The translations under genes were made by a program, and so were the position numbers. Positions 1 to 8,090 of a stretch of 64,000 bases of DNA are shown piece after piece. How positions within the stretch are numbered: the first letter of the stretch is position 1; every line of letters starts with the position of its first letter. The DNA is taken from contig NZ_AZUI01000001.1 of assembly GCF_000526995.1 (NCBI RefSeq), forward strand, positions 4,320,001 to 4,384,000, written 5' to 3'. The notes beneath the pieces were generated by a model. That model saw nothing but the letters and a program-made list of their open reading frames with translations, did not search any database and was not told where the DNA came from. This DNA comes from Lacrimispora indolis DSM 755. GTDB lineage: Bacteria; Bacillota; Clostridia; Lachnospirales; Lachnospiraceae.

Positions 1-18
1 GATATTTGCGGGGATTTT

Positions 19-645
19 CTAGTGAAGGAGGGAAGCTTCTTCATTAAGATATTTTTTTGCTAAAGGAATAAGGCTTCCCCCTGCTAAATTTCCCGCAGAA
101 ATGACCAGGATATACAGAAATGCTTTTGCATTCCAGGCATTTCCCATGGTAAAATAAAACATATCTGCTATGCTGTGTTCATAACCGGAAAGGATAAATA
201 CCATGATCGGCATGATCAAAGTTAAATACTTTCCAATACCGTCTTTGATGGTTTGATAGCCGATAACTGCGATACACATCATAATACCGCACATAACAGC
301 CATGATAAAAGTGCTGAACAGAGTATCTGACAGTTTCACATTCACAAGTTCGCTTGTGTGATCCACCAGCTTTACCAGTTTTGTATGTCTGTATATAATC
401 CCGGCTCCAACTGTTCCTGTAAAATTACCTATGTATACAATAAGTATTGTTACTAAATAGGAGGGTTTTTCGTTAACAATATAACAAACCTTTCCTGTAA
501 ACAGATTAAATCCAAAGGTATATATGGTAAATAATCCGATTGAAAATAAAAAAGAACCTGCTATATGATTCTCAAGTGTTAAATAGATTACTCCGCCTAT
601 ACTGATGGCAATTCCGGCTATAATCGCGTTAATAAATGTTTTCAT
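19..645 (-). CDS. Formate/nitrite transporter (FNT) family channel, short form
   Basis: Predicted inner-membrane channel of the FNT family (formate, nitrite or hydrosulfide). The 208-residue protein is almost entirely hydrophobic, with about six membrane segments. It has the NLFTGK stretch near residue 47 and the family's central-histidine motif GYEHSIADM near residue 155. I chose the ATG at 645 because AGGGAG lies about 9 bases upstream; the reading frame stays open to 720 but that extension has no ribosome site. FNT proteins are usually 250-285 residues, so this is a short member. The substrate cannot be told from sequence. It is transcribed alone, away from the neighbouring genes. Confidence 0.85.
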   Translation of the reverse strand: MKTFINAIIAGIAISIGGVIYLTLENHIAGSFLFSIGLFTIYTFGFNLFTGKVCYIVNEKPSYLVTILIVYIGNFTGTVGAGIIYRHTKLVKLVDHTSELVNVKLSDTLFSTFIMAVMCGIMMCIAVIGYQTIKDGIGKYLTLIMPIMVFILSGYEHSIADMFYFTMGNAWNAKAFLYILVISAGNLAGGSLIPLAKKYLNEEASLLH

Positions 646-708
646 CGGTGAATGCTCCCTATTCTTTTTAACTCGGCTGCAAAAAGGATTTTTGTATGGC
701 CACGTCAT

Positions 709-736
709 ATTATAGCACAAGAAAATAGGTTTACAA
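709..736 (-). promoter_or_regulatory. Sigma-A-type promoter of the FNT gene
   Basis: On the minus strand, TTGTAA (731-736) and TATAAT (709-714) are 16 bases apart, with an extended -10 TGC just before the hexamer. It sits about 65 bases upstream of the FNT start. Confidence 0.6.
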
Positions 737-799
737 GGTTAATCTCCTTATTGACACAATTTATCAGTCACAATGACCGTGGATTAAGCGATAAGAAGA

Positions 800-838
800 A
801 AAGACATAAAAGAAGGCCAGCACCTTCTGGCGCTGACC
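800..838 (-). terminator. Terminator downstream of ychF
   Basis: GGCGCTGACC (829-838) and GGCCAGCACC (815-824) form a ten-pair stem, including two G-T wobbles, around the loop TTCT. On the minus strand it is followed by a T-rich run (800-814). It lies 45 bases past the ychF stop. Confidence 0.65.
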
Positions 839-882
839 AGTATGTTCCGGCCTTTCAATAAGTGATCTCGATTAAATACTTT

Positions 883-1980
883 CTATACATTAAATCGAAA
901 CAGAACAACATCCCCATCCTTAACTACATATTCCTTACCCTCCAGGCGGACCAGACCTTTTTCCTTTGCTGCACTGTAGGTTTTGCAATCCAGAAGATCC
1001 TGGTAATTCACCACCTCGGCACGGATAAAGCCCCGTTCAAAATCGGAGTGGATCTTGCCGGCGGCCTGAGGAGCCTTGGTTCCTTCCTTAATGGTCCATG
1101 CCCTTGTTTCCGTAGGGCCGGCAGTTAAGTAGCTGATGAGTCCAAGCAAATGGTAGCTGGCTGCAATCAACTTTTCTAGGCCTGATTCTGTAAGCCCCAG
1201 ATCCTCTAAGAACATCTTTTTTTCATCTTCTTCCAGTTCAGCAATTTCCTGTTCGATTTGGGCACAGATGACGAAAACTTCACAGTCGTTTTCTTTTGCA
1301 AATTTGCGGACCCTTCCAACGTATTCATTGGAAACCCCGTCATCAGCCAGGTCATCCTCACAGACATTGGCAGCAAAAATCACAGGCTTGAAGGTGAGAA
1401 GATTAAGGGTGGAAATAAATTCTCGTTCATCCCCATCCTCGATCTCCATCCCTCTTGCCAGATTCCCATCCTCTAAGTGGGACTTGATTCTCTTTAAAAT
1501 TTCCAGTTCCTTTGCAAGAGACTTATCGTTCATGGCGCCTTTTGTAGATTTGGCGATGCGGCGGTCTAATATTTCTAAATCGGAAAAGATCAGTTCCAGA
1601 TTTATGGTTTCAATATCACGCAGGGGATCCACACTTCCATCCACATGAATTACATTGCCATCCTCAAAGCAGCGAACCACATGGACAATGGCATCCACCT
1701 CCCTGATGTTGGAAAGAAACTGGTTGCCCAGACCTTCCCCCTTGGAAGCTCCTTTTACAAGTCCTGCAATATCGACAAATTCGATCACAGCAGGGGTGAT
1801 TTTTGCGGAATCATATAAAGCGGCCAGCTGGCCTAAGCGAACATCCGGAACTGGAACAACTCCCACATTGGGATCAATGGTACAAAATGGATAGTTAGCA
1901 GACTCTGCACCGGCCTTTGTAAGAGAATTGAACAAGGTGCTTTTACCCACGTTGGGCAGCCCGACAATACCTAGTTTCAT
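883..1980 (-). CDS. ychF: Ribosome-binding P-loop ATPase YchF (OLA1 family)
   Basis: Cytoplasmic Obg-related P-loop NTPase that binds ribosomes and, unusually for the family, prefers ATP. The G1 motif GLPNVGKST is at residues 7-15. The G3 region [10 protein letters not shown] with the following KGEGLGNQF is near 70-88. The altered G4 motif is NVCED near 205. A TGS domain occupies about residues 280-363. At 365 residues the length matches the family. The start is supported by AGGAAGG about 9 bases upstream. The gene is monocistronic and divergent from lgt. Confidence 0.97.
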   Translation of the reverse strand: MKLGIVGLPNVGKSTLFNSLTKAGAESANYPFCTIDPNVGVVPVPDVRLGQLAALYDSAKITPAVIEFVDIAGLVKGASKGEGLGNQFLSNIREVDAIVHVVRCFEDGNVIHVDGSVDPLRDIETINLELIFSDLEILDRRIAKSTKGAMNDKSLAKELEILKRIKSHLEDGNLARGMEIEDGDEREFISTLNLLTFKPVIFAANVCEDDLADDGVSNEYVGRVRKFAKENDCEVFVICAQIEQEIAELEEDEKKMFLEDLGLTESGLEKLIAASYHLLGLISYLTAGPTETRAWTIKEGTKAPQAAGKIHSDFERGFIRAEVVNYQDLLDCKTYSAAKEKGLVRLEGKEYVVKDGDVVLFRFNV

Positions 1981-2129
1981 AGCAATTACCTTCCTAATAT
2001 TGTTTATATTTATGGTTGATTTTTATCTGCAACTAATATAGAATATCATATTATCCATAAAATTAAAAGAGAAAAACGCAAGAATCAATTCTTTGTCGAA
2101 TTATAGTCGAATATGTCGGGCGAATATGT

Positions 2130-2158
2130 TTGATTTTTGTGTTTTCACGGGGTAAAAT
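2130..2158 (+). promoter_or_regulatory. Promoter of lgt
   Basis: TTGATT (2130-2135) and TAAAAT (2153-2158) are 17 bases apart, 27 bases before the lgt start. Just upstream (2096-2128) the short words GTCGAAT and GCGAATATG recur. Confidence 0.6.
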
Positions 2159-2185
2159 AAAGAAAACATCGAAAGGAGAAGACGA

Positions 2186-3070
2186 ATGGCAAATACGGCA
2201 GATATTAGTTTTGTTCATTTGGGGATTACAATCGACCATTTACGAAACAGTATCTCAATATTTGGATTCCGCATTGCATTTTACGGGATTATCATAGGGG
2301 TTGGAATATTAGCAGGTCTTTGGATTGCAACAAGCGATGCAAAACGCAGGGGGCAGGATCCGGATCTTTATCTGGATTATACTCTTTATGCAATCATTAT
2401 CTCTATTATGGGAGCCCGAATCTATTATGTTTTATTTGATTGGGACAATTATAAGGATGATCTGCTTCAAATTTTAAATCTCAGGGCAGGAGGGCTGGCC
2501 ATTTATGGAGGTGTCATAGCGGCCGTCATAACTCTAATTGTTTATGCCAGGGTGAAGAAACTTTCCTTCTTTTCCTTGGCTGACACTGGATGCCTAGGAT
2601 TGATAACCGGGCAGATTATAGGAAGATGGGGAAACTTCTTTAATTGCGAGGCGTTTGGCGGATATACCGACAGCCTGTTTGCTATGAGAATCAGAAGAGC
2701 GCTGGTTAATGAGAATATGATATCAAGAGAGCTTTTGAACCATATGATCGTAAGAGATGGGGTAGAGTATATACAGGTTCATCCCACTTTCTTATATGAA
2801 TCGGTCTGGAATCTCTGCGTGCTGGCATTTATGCTTTGGTACAGGAAACGCAAGAGGTTCGATGGGGAGATGCTTTTTATTTACCTGCTTGGCTATGGTT
2901 TGGGGCGAGTGTGGATCGAAGGACTCCGCACGGACCAGCTAATATTCTTTAGTACTGGCATTCCGGTGTCTCAGGCACTGTCATTAATTCTGGTAGTGAT
3001 ATCTACTCTTGTGCTCTTCTGCAAACACAGACAGATACGAAAAAAGAGCAAAGGAGAAGTAATGATATGA
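2186..3070 (+). CDS. lgt: Prolipoprotein diacylglyceryl transferase
   Basis: Membrane enzyme that moves diacylglycerol from phosphatidylglycerol to the lipobox cysteine of prolipoproteins, the first step of lipoprotein maturation. It is 294 residues with about seven membrane segments. The Lgt signature GRWGNFFNCEAFGG lies near residues 147-160, preceded by GGLAIYGGVI near 108, and HPTFLYES follows near 201. The start has AAAGGAG upstream. The stop overlaps the first codon of the spo0E-like gene, so the two are probably translationally coupled. Two lipoproteins in this window (at 6967 and 56423) are expected clients. Confidence 0.96.
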   Translation: MANTADISFVHLGITIDHLRNSISIFGFRIAFYGIIIGVGILAGLWIATSDAKRRGQDPDLYLDYTLYAIIISIMGARIYYVLFDWDNYKDDLLQILNLRAGGLAIYGGVIAAVITLIVYARVKKLSFFSLADTGCLGLITGQIIGRWGNFFNCEAFGGYTDSLFAMRIRRALVNENMISRELLNHMIVRDGVEYIQVHPTFLYESVWNLCVLAFMLWYRKRKRFDGEMLFIYLLGYGLGRVWIEGLRTDQLIFFSTGIPVSQALSLILVVISTLVLFCKHRQIRKKSKGEVMI

Positions 3071-3219
3071 TGATGTCAAAAGAAGAGTTAATACGTGATA
3101 TTGAAGAAGCAAGGGAAAGATTAAATAAAAGCATTGAGCATGATGATGAAGATATTATTTATCACAGAAGTGTGGAACTGGATAAATTAATTGAACAATA
3201 TATTGCCGCAGGCTATTGA
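3067..3219 (+). CDS. Spo0E-like aspartyl-phosphate phosphatase (small)
   Basis: A 50-residue acidic helical protein that reads like the Spo0E family, whose members dephosphorylate Spo0A~P and so delay sporulation. The family hallmark SxxLD is present as SVELDKLIEQYI (residues 35-46), and the N-terminal helix is rich in E, R and L. ATG at 3067 overlaps the lgt stop. Two further in-frame ATGs at 3070 and 3073 could also serve; the AAAGGAG site at about 3049-3055 fits any of the three. It was found by reading the sequence directly, being short. That it acts on Spo0A rather than another regulator is inference from the family. Confidence 0.8.
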   Translation: MMMSKEELIRDIEEARERLNKSIEHDDEDIIYHRSVELDKLIEQYIAAGY

Positions 3220-3256
3220 TACCAAAAGCCTGTGATGCGTTATGTGCAAATTTATA

Positions 3257-3295
3257 AAAGCACGGAAAGAGTTCCAGCTCTTTCCGTGCTTTTTT
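3257..3295 (+). terminator. Rho-independent terminator after lgt/spo0E-like
   Basis: A 13-pair stem pairs 3259-3271 with 3278-3290 around a six-base loop and is followed by five T's. Confidence 0.85.
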
Positions 3296-3335
3296 CGCTT
3301 TCCGGACCGGCAGCCGATTGGGGGAAGCTTTTTTT

Positions 3336-3467
3336 GCCAGCGCATTTGCTGGCGATAACAGTAGGTTTATAGAATTTTAAACGACAGCATATGGGAGCCG
3401 TTGTCGTTTCAGGGCGGGACGCAATGGCCTGGCTGGGAAGCAGGCAGACAAGGGTACGGCCCGTCCT
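3336..3467. repeat. Cluster of GC-rich palindromes in intergenic DNA
   Basis: Three inverted repeats lie one after another: GCCAGC/GCTGGC (3336-3341, 3348-3353), AAACGACA/TGTCGTTT (3379-3386, 3402-3409), and AGGGCGGG with CCCGTCCT (3411-3418, 3460-3467, one G-T pair). No ORF covers them. AAACGACAGC recurs at about 32571. They could be a dispersed palindromic element or RNA hairpins; I cannot tell which. Confidence 0.4.
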
Positions 3468-3485
3468 CTTATGTTGTTTTTTTGT

Positions 3486-3872
3486 TTATTTTGGCGGAAG
3501 CGGTATGATGCAGAAGGGATGACAGGCAGGATCAAGCATCACTTTCCAGCTTTCTGATAATTGTATTTCTGACAAAACTGCCCCGCAGGAGATCGCGCGG
3601 CTTACCTCTTTATCCAAATCTGCTTCTTTCACATAAAAATCCAAGTGAAGCATTTGCTGCTGGACACCTTTAACAGCCGGCCATTTTGGTGGTGCGTAAT
3701 CGCTGACCTCCTGAAATACCAGTGGCGTACCTTGTCCCTCAGAGCTTTTTACAATAATCCATGTTTCATCTTCAAAAAATTGCCGTTCCTTTGTCCAACC
3801 CAATAATTTCTGATAAAAATCTGATAATTCCTCCGAGTTGCCGGAATCCAAAACAATTGCTCCTAACCACAT
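3486..3872 (-). CDS. VOC (glyoxalase/bleomycin-resistance fold) protein
   Basis: A 128-residue cytoplasmic protein with the two beta-alpha-beta-beta halves of the VOC superfamily. The first half opens with GAIVLDSGNSEELSDFYQKLLGW (split here as GAIVLDSGN and SEELSDFYQKLLGW), and the second has HLDFYVKEADLD and ends in DPACHPFCIIPLP. This layout suits actinobacterial-type VOC proteins of unknown substrate. I preferred the ATG at 3872, with AAAGGAG nine bases upstream, over the open extension to 3902. The histidines HLDF and HPFC are candidate metal ligands. The substrate is unknown. Confidence 0.8.
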   Translation of the reverse strand: MWLGAIVLDSGNSEELSDFYQKLLGWTKERQFFEDETWIIVKSSEGQGTPLVFQEVSDYAPPKWPAVKGVQQQMLHLDFYVKEADLDKEVSRAISCGAVLSEIQLSESWKVMLDPACHPFCIIPLPPK

Positions 3873-4182
3873 AAAACAGCACTCCTTTCCCCACATCAAC
3901 AACGTTTATTTGTTCTTCATTCTTTTTACCGAGGATTCAATCATTTCATACACGGTGGATATAAAAGAAGTGTAACATATTTATAGCTGACAGCCAATGA
4001 TAAATGCTTTTGCATCAATGCCATATCATGACAGACAGTTCCTTTATTCACGAAAAAAAGGGTAGCAGAAATTGCGATTGAACCAAAAGCAATTTGACAC
4101 AATTCGCAGAGGGATGTAATATTTATCTAAGTATTGTCGAAAACTGATAATCAGACGGTGAAATATGTCCGGAGGTGGGAAA
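3873..4182 (+). promoter_or_regulatory. Intergenic region with the promoter of the first two-component system
   Basis: This 310-base stretch has no gene. TTGACA (4094-4099) and TAATAT (4117-4122), 17 bases apart, form a good promoter about 60 bases before the kinase start. Just downstream is the 11-base palindrome CTGATAATCAG (4144-4154), containing TGATAA. Another TGATAA lies at 3998-4003. These may be autoregulatory sites. Confidence 0.6.
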
Positions 4183-5997
4183 ATGAAGCACTTGTCGTTC
4201 CGAATGAAATTGACTCTGGTGTTTATTGTCACAGCCATGATCGAAGGGGCTATTATAGGGAGTCTCTCCTTTTCCCATAGCAAAGCCATTGTTGAAAAGA
4301 ATAAAAAGCAGGAAATGTCAGATACAATTAACCGCATTGATATCAATATCAATGTTAAGGTCCGCTATATTATGGAGATTCTTGACAATGCGGTGGCCAG
4401 CCAGCTTGTGCGGGATGCATGCGCTCCTGGCTGGGATGAGGGAGATCAGCAGGTCAGCCGTACGTATCTTGATGATTACTGCAGAAGCCTTATTAAATCG
4501 GTTGGTGAAGAGATGGATATTTCCATCATTAATACCTCCCGGGTGATGTATACAACAGCTGATACCGTAGGATCCAAATTTATTTCAAAGAAAGCACTAG
4601 AAAGCTACGATGAGGCTTTAAGCGGCAGAAACAATAAGCCTGTATGGACAGGAATCATGCCAAAGCTTTTTTCACCGTCAGGGGAAGAACAACAGGCAGT
4701 TACCGTTGTCAGGGCTATCCAGGACAAGGAGGAGGAAAGAAACTTAGGTGTCATGGTGATCGAACTGGATCCGGATATGTTCAGTAATCTGCTTTTGGGA
4801 AACCAGGGGTTGTTTCAGTACCAGTACCTGTTTATTTTAGACCAGAAGGGTCAGATAATCTGCAGCAATCCCAAGATAAATAACGGATGGCAGGAAGAAA
4901 TCAATGACCGGTTCGAACGGGGGATCCGTCGCTTTGAATTGATATGGAACGGCAAGAAGTATTATGTCTGCGGACAATATAACGGCATAACAGGCTGGAA
5001 ATCTTATTCAGCCATACCCTTTGAAGGGCTGTTTCCCCAGGCAGGAGATTTAAACAAAGCCATATGGCTGGTGGGAATGGTAAGCACCTTTGGCATTGCC
5101 ATTGTCATCATCCTTTTGGTTTATGCCATGGCAGGGCCTATCAAGCGGCTTTCAAAGGCAATGGGGCAGGTGCAGAAGGGAGATTTTGCCGTCCGTGTCC
5201 CCAATAAGAGAAAGGATGAAATCGGGGAACTGACGGAATCCTTCAATTACATGCTGGAAGAGATCAATACCTTAATCAGGCAGGTGTATCAGGAAAAGAT
5301 CGCCCAGAAAAATGCGGAGGTCCAGGCTCTCCAGGCACAGATTAATCCCCATTTTCTTTATAATACCCTGGATTCTGTCAACTGGATGCTGATTGACCGG
5401 GAAGAATATGATATCAGCGACATCATCCTTTCCCTGGCCGGTCTTATGCGTTACAGCATAGAGGATGAAAATGCCTTTGTACCTCTTGAAAAGGAAATCG
5501 GATATGTGCTTTGTTATTTAAAAATCCAAAAAAACCGTTTGGAAGAACGGCTGGAATATTCTGTGGAATCAGAAGAAAACTTAGCAGAGGTTCAAGTTCC
5601 CAAACTGATTTTACAGCCCATTGTGGAAAATGCAATCACCCATGGAATTGAGCCGAGAAAACAGAAGGGGAATATCAAAATCGTCATAAAAAATCTTAGG
5701 GATGAGATGCTCATTACGGTGGAGGACAATGGAATGGGTATGACTCCTGAACAGCTTCGGCACTTAAGGGAGGATGTGCCTGATATGGAGAAGGAAGGCC
5801 ATACGGGAATCGGGGTCAGGAATGTGGACCGGCGTATCCGTCTCCATTATGGGGAACCTTATGGGATTGCCATAGAAAGTACTTATAGAAAAGGAACCAT
5901 TGTAAGCCTGCGCATACCGAAAAATCACCGGACTGTAACGGAATCAGGAGAAGGGAAAGGAGAACACGCAAGATATGAAGCTGATCATCGTGGATGA
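4183..5997 (+). CDS. YesM-type membrane sensor histidine kinase
   Basis: Sensor kinase of the LytS/YesM class (604 residues). Membrane segments lie near residues 9-28 and 293-318, with an extracellular sensing domain between them (probably Cache-like) and HAMP at about 320-372. The His_kinase motif QINPHFLYNTLD carries the likely phospho-acceptor H390. An HATPase domain follows, with VENAITHGI, EDNGMGM and GIGVRNVDRRI. The start at 4183 has GGAGGTGGG directly upstream. The 3' end overlaps the response regulator by 23 bases. By position it probably controls the BMP-type ABC operon that follows. The ligand is unknown. Confidence 0.92.
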   Translation: MKHLSFRMKLTLVFIVTAMIEGAIIGSLSFSHSKAIVEKNKKQEMSDTINRIDININVKVRYIMEILDNAVASQLVRDACAPGWDEGDQQVSRTYLDDYCRSLIKSVGEEMDISIINTSRVMYTTADTVGSKFISKKALESYDEALSGRNNKPVWTGIMPKLFSPSGEEQQAVTVVRAIQDKEEERNLGVMVIELDPDMFSNLLLGNQGLFQYQYLFILDQKGQIICSNPKINNGWQEEINDRFERGIRRFELIWNGKKYYVCGQYNGITGWKSYSAIPFEGLFPQAGDLNKAIWLVGMVSTFGIAIVIILLVYAMAGPIKRLSKAMGQVQKGDFAVRVPNKRKDEIGELTESFNYMLEEINTLIRQVYQEKIAQKNAEVQALQAQINPHFLYNTLDSVNWMLIDREEYDISDIILSLAGLMRYSIEDENAFVPLEKEIGYVLCYLKIQKNRLEERLEYSVESEENLAEVQVPKLILQPIVENAITHGIEPRKQKGNIKIVIKNLRDEMLITVEDNGMGMTPEQLRHLREDVPDMEKEGHTGIGVRNVDRRIRLHYGEPYGIAIESTYRKGTIVSLRIPKNHRTVTESGEGKGEHARYEADHRG

Positions 5998-6718
5998 TGA
6001 ACCTAAAATCAGAAAAGGACTTTTTAAGCTGCTGGAAGCCCAGGAAGGTTTTAAAGTAACCGGGGTATTTGAAGATGTCCATTCAGCTTTAAAGGCTCTG
6101 TATGAACTGGAAGCTGATGTGATCATTACGGATATAAAAATGCCGGAAGTCTCAGGCCTTGAGCTCATCCGCCAGATCCGGGAGAGGAACTTAAATATCC
6201 GCATCATCATCTTAAGCGGGTACAGCAATTTTTCCTATGCCCAGAAAGCCATTGAACTGGGAGTGACCAGATATTTGTTAAAGCCCACAGACCCCAGGGA
6301 ACTTCTTTCCGTGTTAAGGGAGGTGGAAAGGGAGCTATTGCCGGAAGCCCCAGAATATGAGGGGAGACAGGGCCAGGCGGCAGATGGGGAAAATGAGATT
6401 GGGAATTTACTTGTGGTGAAAGCCATCCAGTATATTGAGGTTCATTACGGAGGCAAGATCACGCTGAAGGATATGGCCAGGGAGCTCCATCTCTCTCCTA
6501 ATTACTTATGTGAGCTTTTTAAGCGTCATACCGGGAAGAATCTCATGGAATACGTGACCGAATACCGGATGCAAAAGGCAAAGTTCTATTTAAACCATGT
6601 AGAATATAAAGTGGCAGATGTGGCGGAAATGGTAGGGTACAAAGAGGCGAAATATTTTAGCAGTGCCTTTAAAAAGGCATATGGGATCACGCCTCTTGAG
6701 TACCGGAACAGGCGTTAA
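5975..6718 (+). CDS. YesN-type response regulator with AraC DNA-binding domain
   Basis: A 247-residue response regulator. The receiver domain (1-120) has VDDEP at residues 5-9, phospho-acceptor D53 in TDIKMP, and K104 in LLKPTD. A short linker leads to an AraC/XylS domain (about 145-247) with two helix-turn-helices; LSPNYLCELFKRHTG and the signature ending GYKEAKYFSSAFKKAYG are visible. It overlaps the kinase gene, giving a two-gene operon. Its likely targets are TGATAA-type sites at 4145 and 6844-6876 (inference). A terminator follows at once, so the ABC genes have their own promoter. Confidence 0.93.
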   Translation: MKLIIVDDEPKIRKGLFKLLEAQEGFKVTGVFEDVHSALKALYELEADVIITDIKMPEVSGLELIRQIRERNLNIRIIILSGYSNFSYAQKAIELGVTRYLLKPTDPRELLSVLREVERELLPEAPEYEGRQGQAADGENEIGNLLVVKAIQYIEVHYGGKITLKDMARELHLSPNYLCELFKRHTGKNLMEYVTEYRMQKAKFYLNHVEYKVADVAEMVGYKEAKYFSSAFKKAYGITPLEYRNRR

Positions 6719-6740
6719 ATTATCTGGATAAACTTAAGAA

Positions 6741-6787
6741 AAAGACGGGAAATTAACTAAAAATTAACTCCTGTCTTTCTTTTATTT
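6741..6787 (+). terminator. Terminator after the first two-component system
   Basis: AAAGACGGGAAATTAA (6741-6756) pairs imperfectly (one G-T pair, one bulge) with the arm ending TCCTGTCTTT at 6778. A T-rich tail follows. Confidence 0.65.
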
Positions 6788-6840
6788 AGTCATAATAACA
6801 AAAAACATAATATTTTGGAGTAAATAGTAATCTGATAGAA

Positions 6841-6879
6841 TTGTGATAAATACCAGGAAATGATAATCTATTATCACAA
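6841..6879 (+). promoter_or_regulatory. Promoter and operator candidate of the BMP-type ABC operon
   Basis: TTGTGATAA (6841-6849) and TTATCACAA (6871-6879) are inverted 9-mers. An inner pair, TGATAA (6861-6866) and TTATCA (6871-6876), is also inverted. A weak promoter fits inside: TTGTGA (6841-6846), 17 bases, TAATCT (6864-6869). The site lies about 90 bases before the lipoprotein gene and may bind the YesN-type regulator (inference). Confidence 0.5.
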
Positions 6880-6966
6880 ACAATTCGCAAACGTCTGTGA
6901 ATGATATCAGTGGTGAATAGCTGTCAGATATTATTCGGGTCAGACGCAAAAAAGGAGGAACTTCGT

Positions 6967-8010
6967 ATGAAGAAAAGATTTGGCGCATTACTTATGGCAG
7001 CGGTAACAGCAGCAGCACTGGTGCTAAGCGGCTGCGGTACGGACGGAAAAACAGAGGGTGCAGCTGAAACAAAGGCTAAAGCAGGAGGAAAAAGCGCGGC
7101 TGATTATAAAATTGTCCTCATCCTCCCAGGGCCGATCAATGACCAGAGCTGGAATGCAACCAACTATGCAGGGCTTACCGCCTGCAACGAAAAGCTGGGC
7201 ACCAAAATGGAGTATGTTGAAAACGTGCAGGCATCTGATTATGAGTCAACCTTCCGTGAATATGCGGAGCGGGGCTACGACTTAATCATGGCAGCAGGTT
7301 CCCAGTTTGATGAAGCGGTAGCTGCGGTGGCTCCCAATTATAAGAACACTACTTTTTGTGCTGTAAACGGTTCCAAATGCGACGGAGAGAATGTGGCGCC
7401 CATTTTCCCAAAGGAATATGAAGCCAGCTACATCGCTTCCATCCTTGCGGGAAATGTGACAGAGAACGGAAACTTTGCAACCATCGGAGGCTTCCCCAAC
7501 GAGCCTATGGAGCATTTGATGGATGTATATGAAAAGAATTCGGTTAAGATCGCAGAGAGCCGCGGTATTTCCGGCGCAAAGGCTACAAGAGCCTATGCAA
7601 ACAGCTGGAATGACGTAGCCCTTGGCAAACAGATGGCCGAGCAGATGATCGACAACGGAGCTGACACCCTGTTTGTATACGCCAATGAGGTTGGACTTGG
7701 AAGCATTGAGGCAGCAAAAGCGAAAGGCGCGAAATTCATCGGTTTTTCCAGCGACCAGACCACCATTGATCCCAATACTGTCGTAGCTTCTGTTAATTTT
7801 GATTTTAAGAATTTCTATACCTGGGCTCTGGGACTTTACATGGATGGCAAGCTTTCCGGAAATATGGTTCATGAAGCAGGTATTAATGAAGATATCTTTG
7901 TGCCGGTTTATACCGATAATATTTCCCAGGACATTAAGGATGCTGTTGATCAGGGAATCAAGGATTTTAAGGATGGAAAGGTAGATTTACAGGCGATGTT
8001 TGAAAAATAG
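6967..8010 (+). CDS. BMP-family lipoprotein, ABC transporter substrate-binding protein
   Basis: Extracellular lipid-anchored binding protein of the BMP/PnrA/Med family, which usually binds nucleosides. It is 347 residues. The signal peptide MKKRFGALLMAAVTAAALV ends in the lipobox LSGC (Cys near residue 22), followed by a low-complexity linker. The mature domain begins ADYKIVLILPGPINDQSWN. Typical BMP words include AAGSQFDEAV and GADTLFVYANEVGLGSIEA. The start at 6967 has AAAAGGAGG upstream; the frame is open back to 6901. It is followed by one ATPase and two permeases, the standard BMP-type layout. Nucleoside specificity is inferred from the family. Confidence 0.93.
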   Translation: MKKRFGALLMAAVTAAALVLSGCGTDGKTEGAAETKAKAGGKSAADYKIVLILPGPINDQSWNATNYAGLTACNEKLGTKMEYVENVQASDYESTFREYAERGYDLIMAAGSQFDEAVAAVAPNYKNTTFCAVNGSKCDGENVAPIFPKEYEASYIASILAGNVTENGNFATIGGFPNEPMEHLMDVYEKNSVKIAESRGISGAKATRAYANSWNDVALGKQMAEQMIDNGADTLFVYANEVGLGSIEAAKAKGAKFIGFSSDQTTIDPNTVVASVNFDFKNFYTWALGLYMDGKLSGNMVHEAGINEDIFVPVYTDNISQDIKDAVDQGIKDFKDGKVDLQAMFEK

Positions 8011-8090
8011 GAAGTACCGGAGGGCTGCCCCAGGAGAAAACAGGATTGTTTAAACTGGGCCGCCCTCATCGTTTAAAAAGGAGGAGCTTC

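Noticed and set aside
652..1128. Two short plus-strand ORFs between FNT and ychF
   Set aside because: They span a minus-strand promoter, a terminator and the end of ychF, and lack ribosome sites.
7282..7872. 196-codon minus-strand ORF opposite the BMP lipoprotein
   Set aside because: Shadow of the lipoprotein gene; composition is not that of a real protein.
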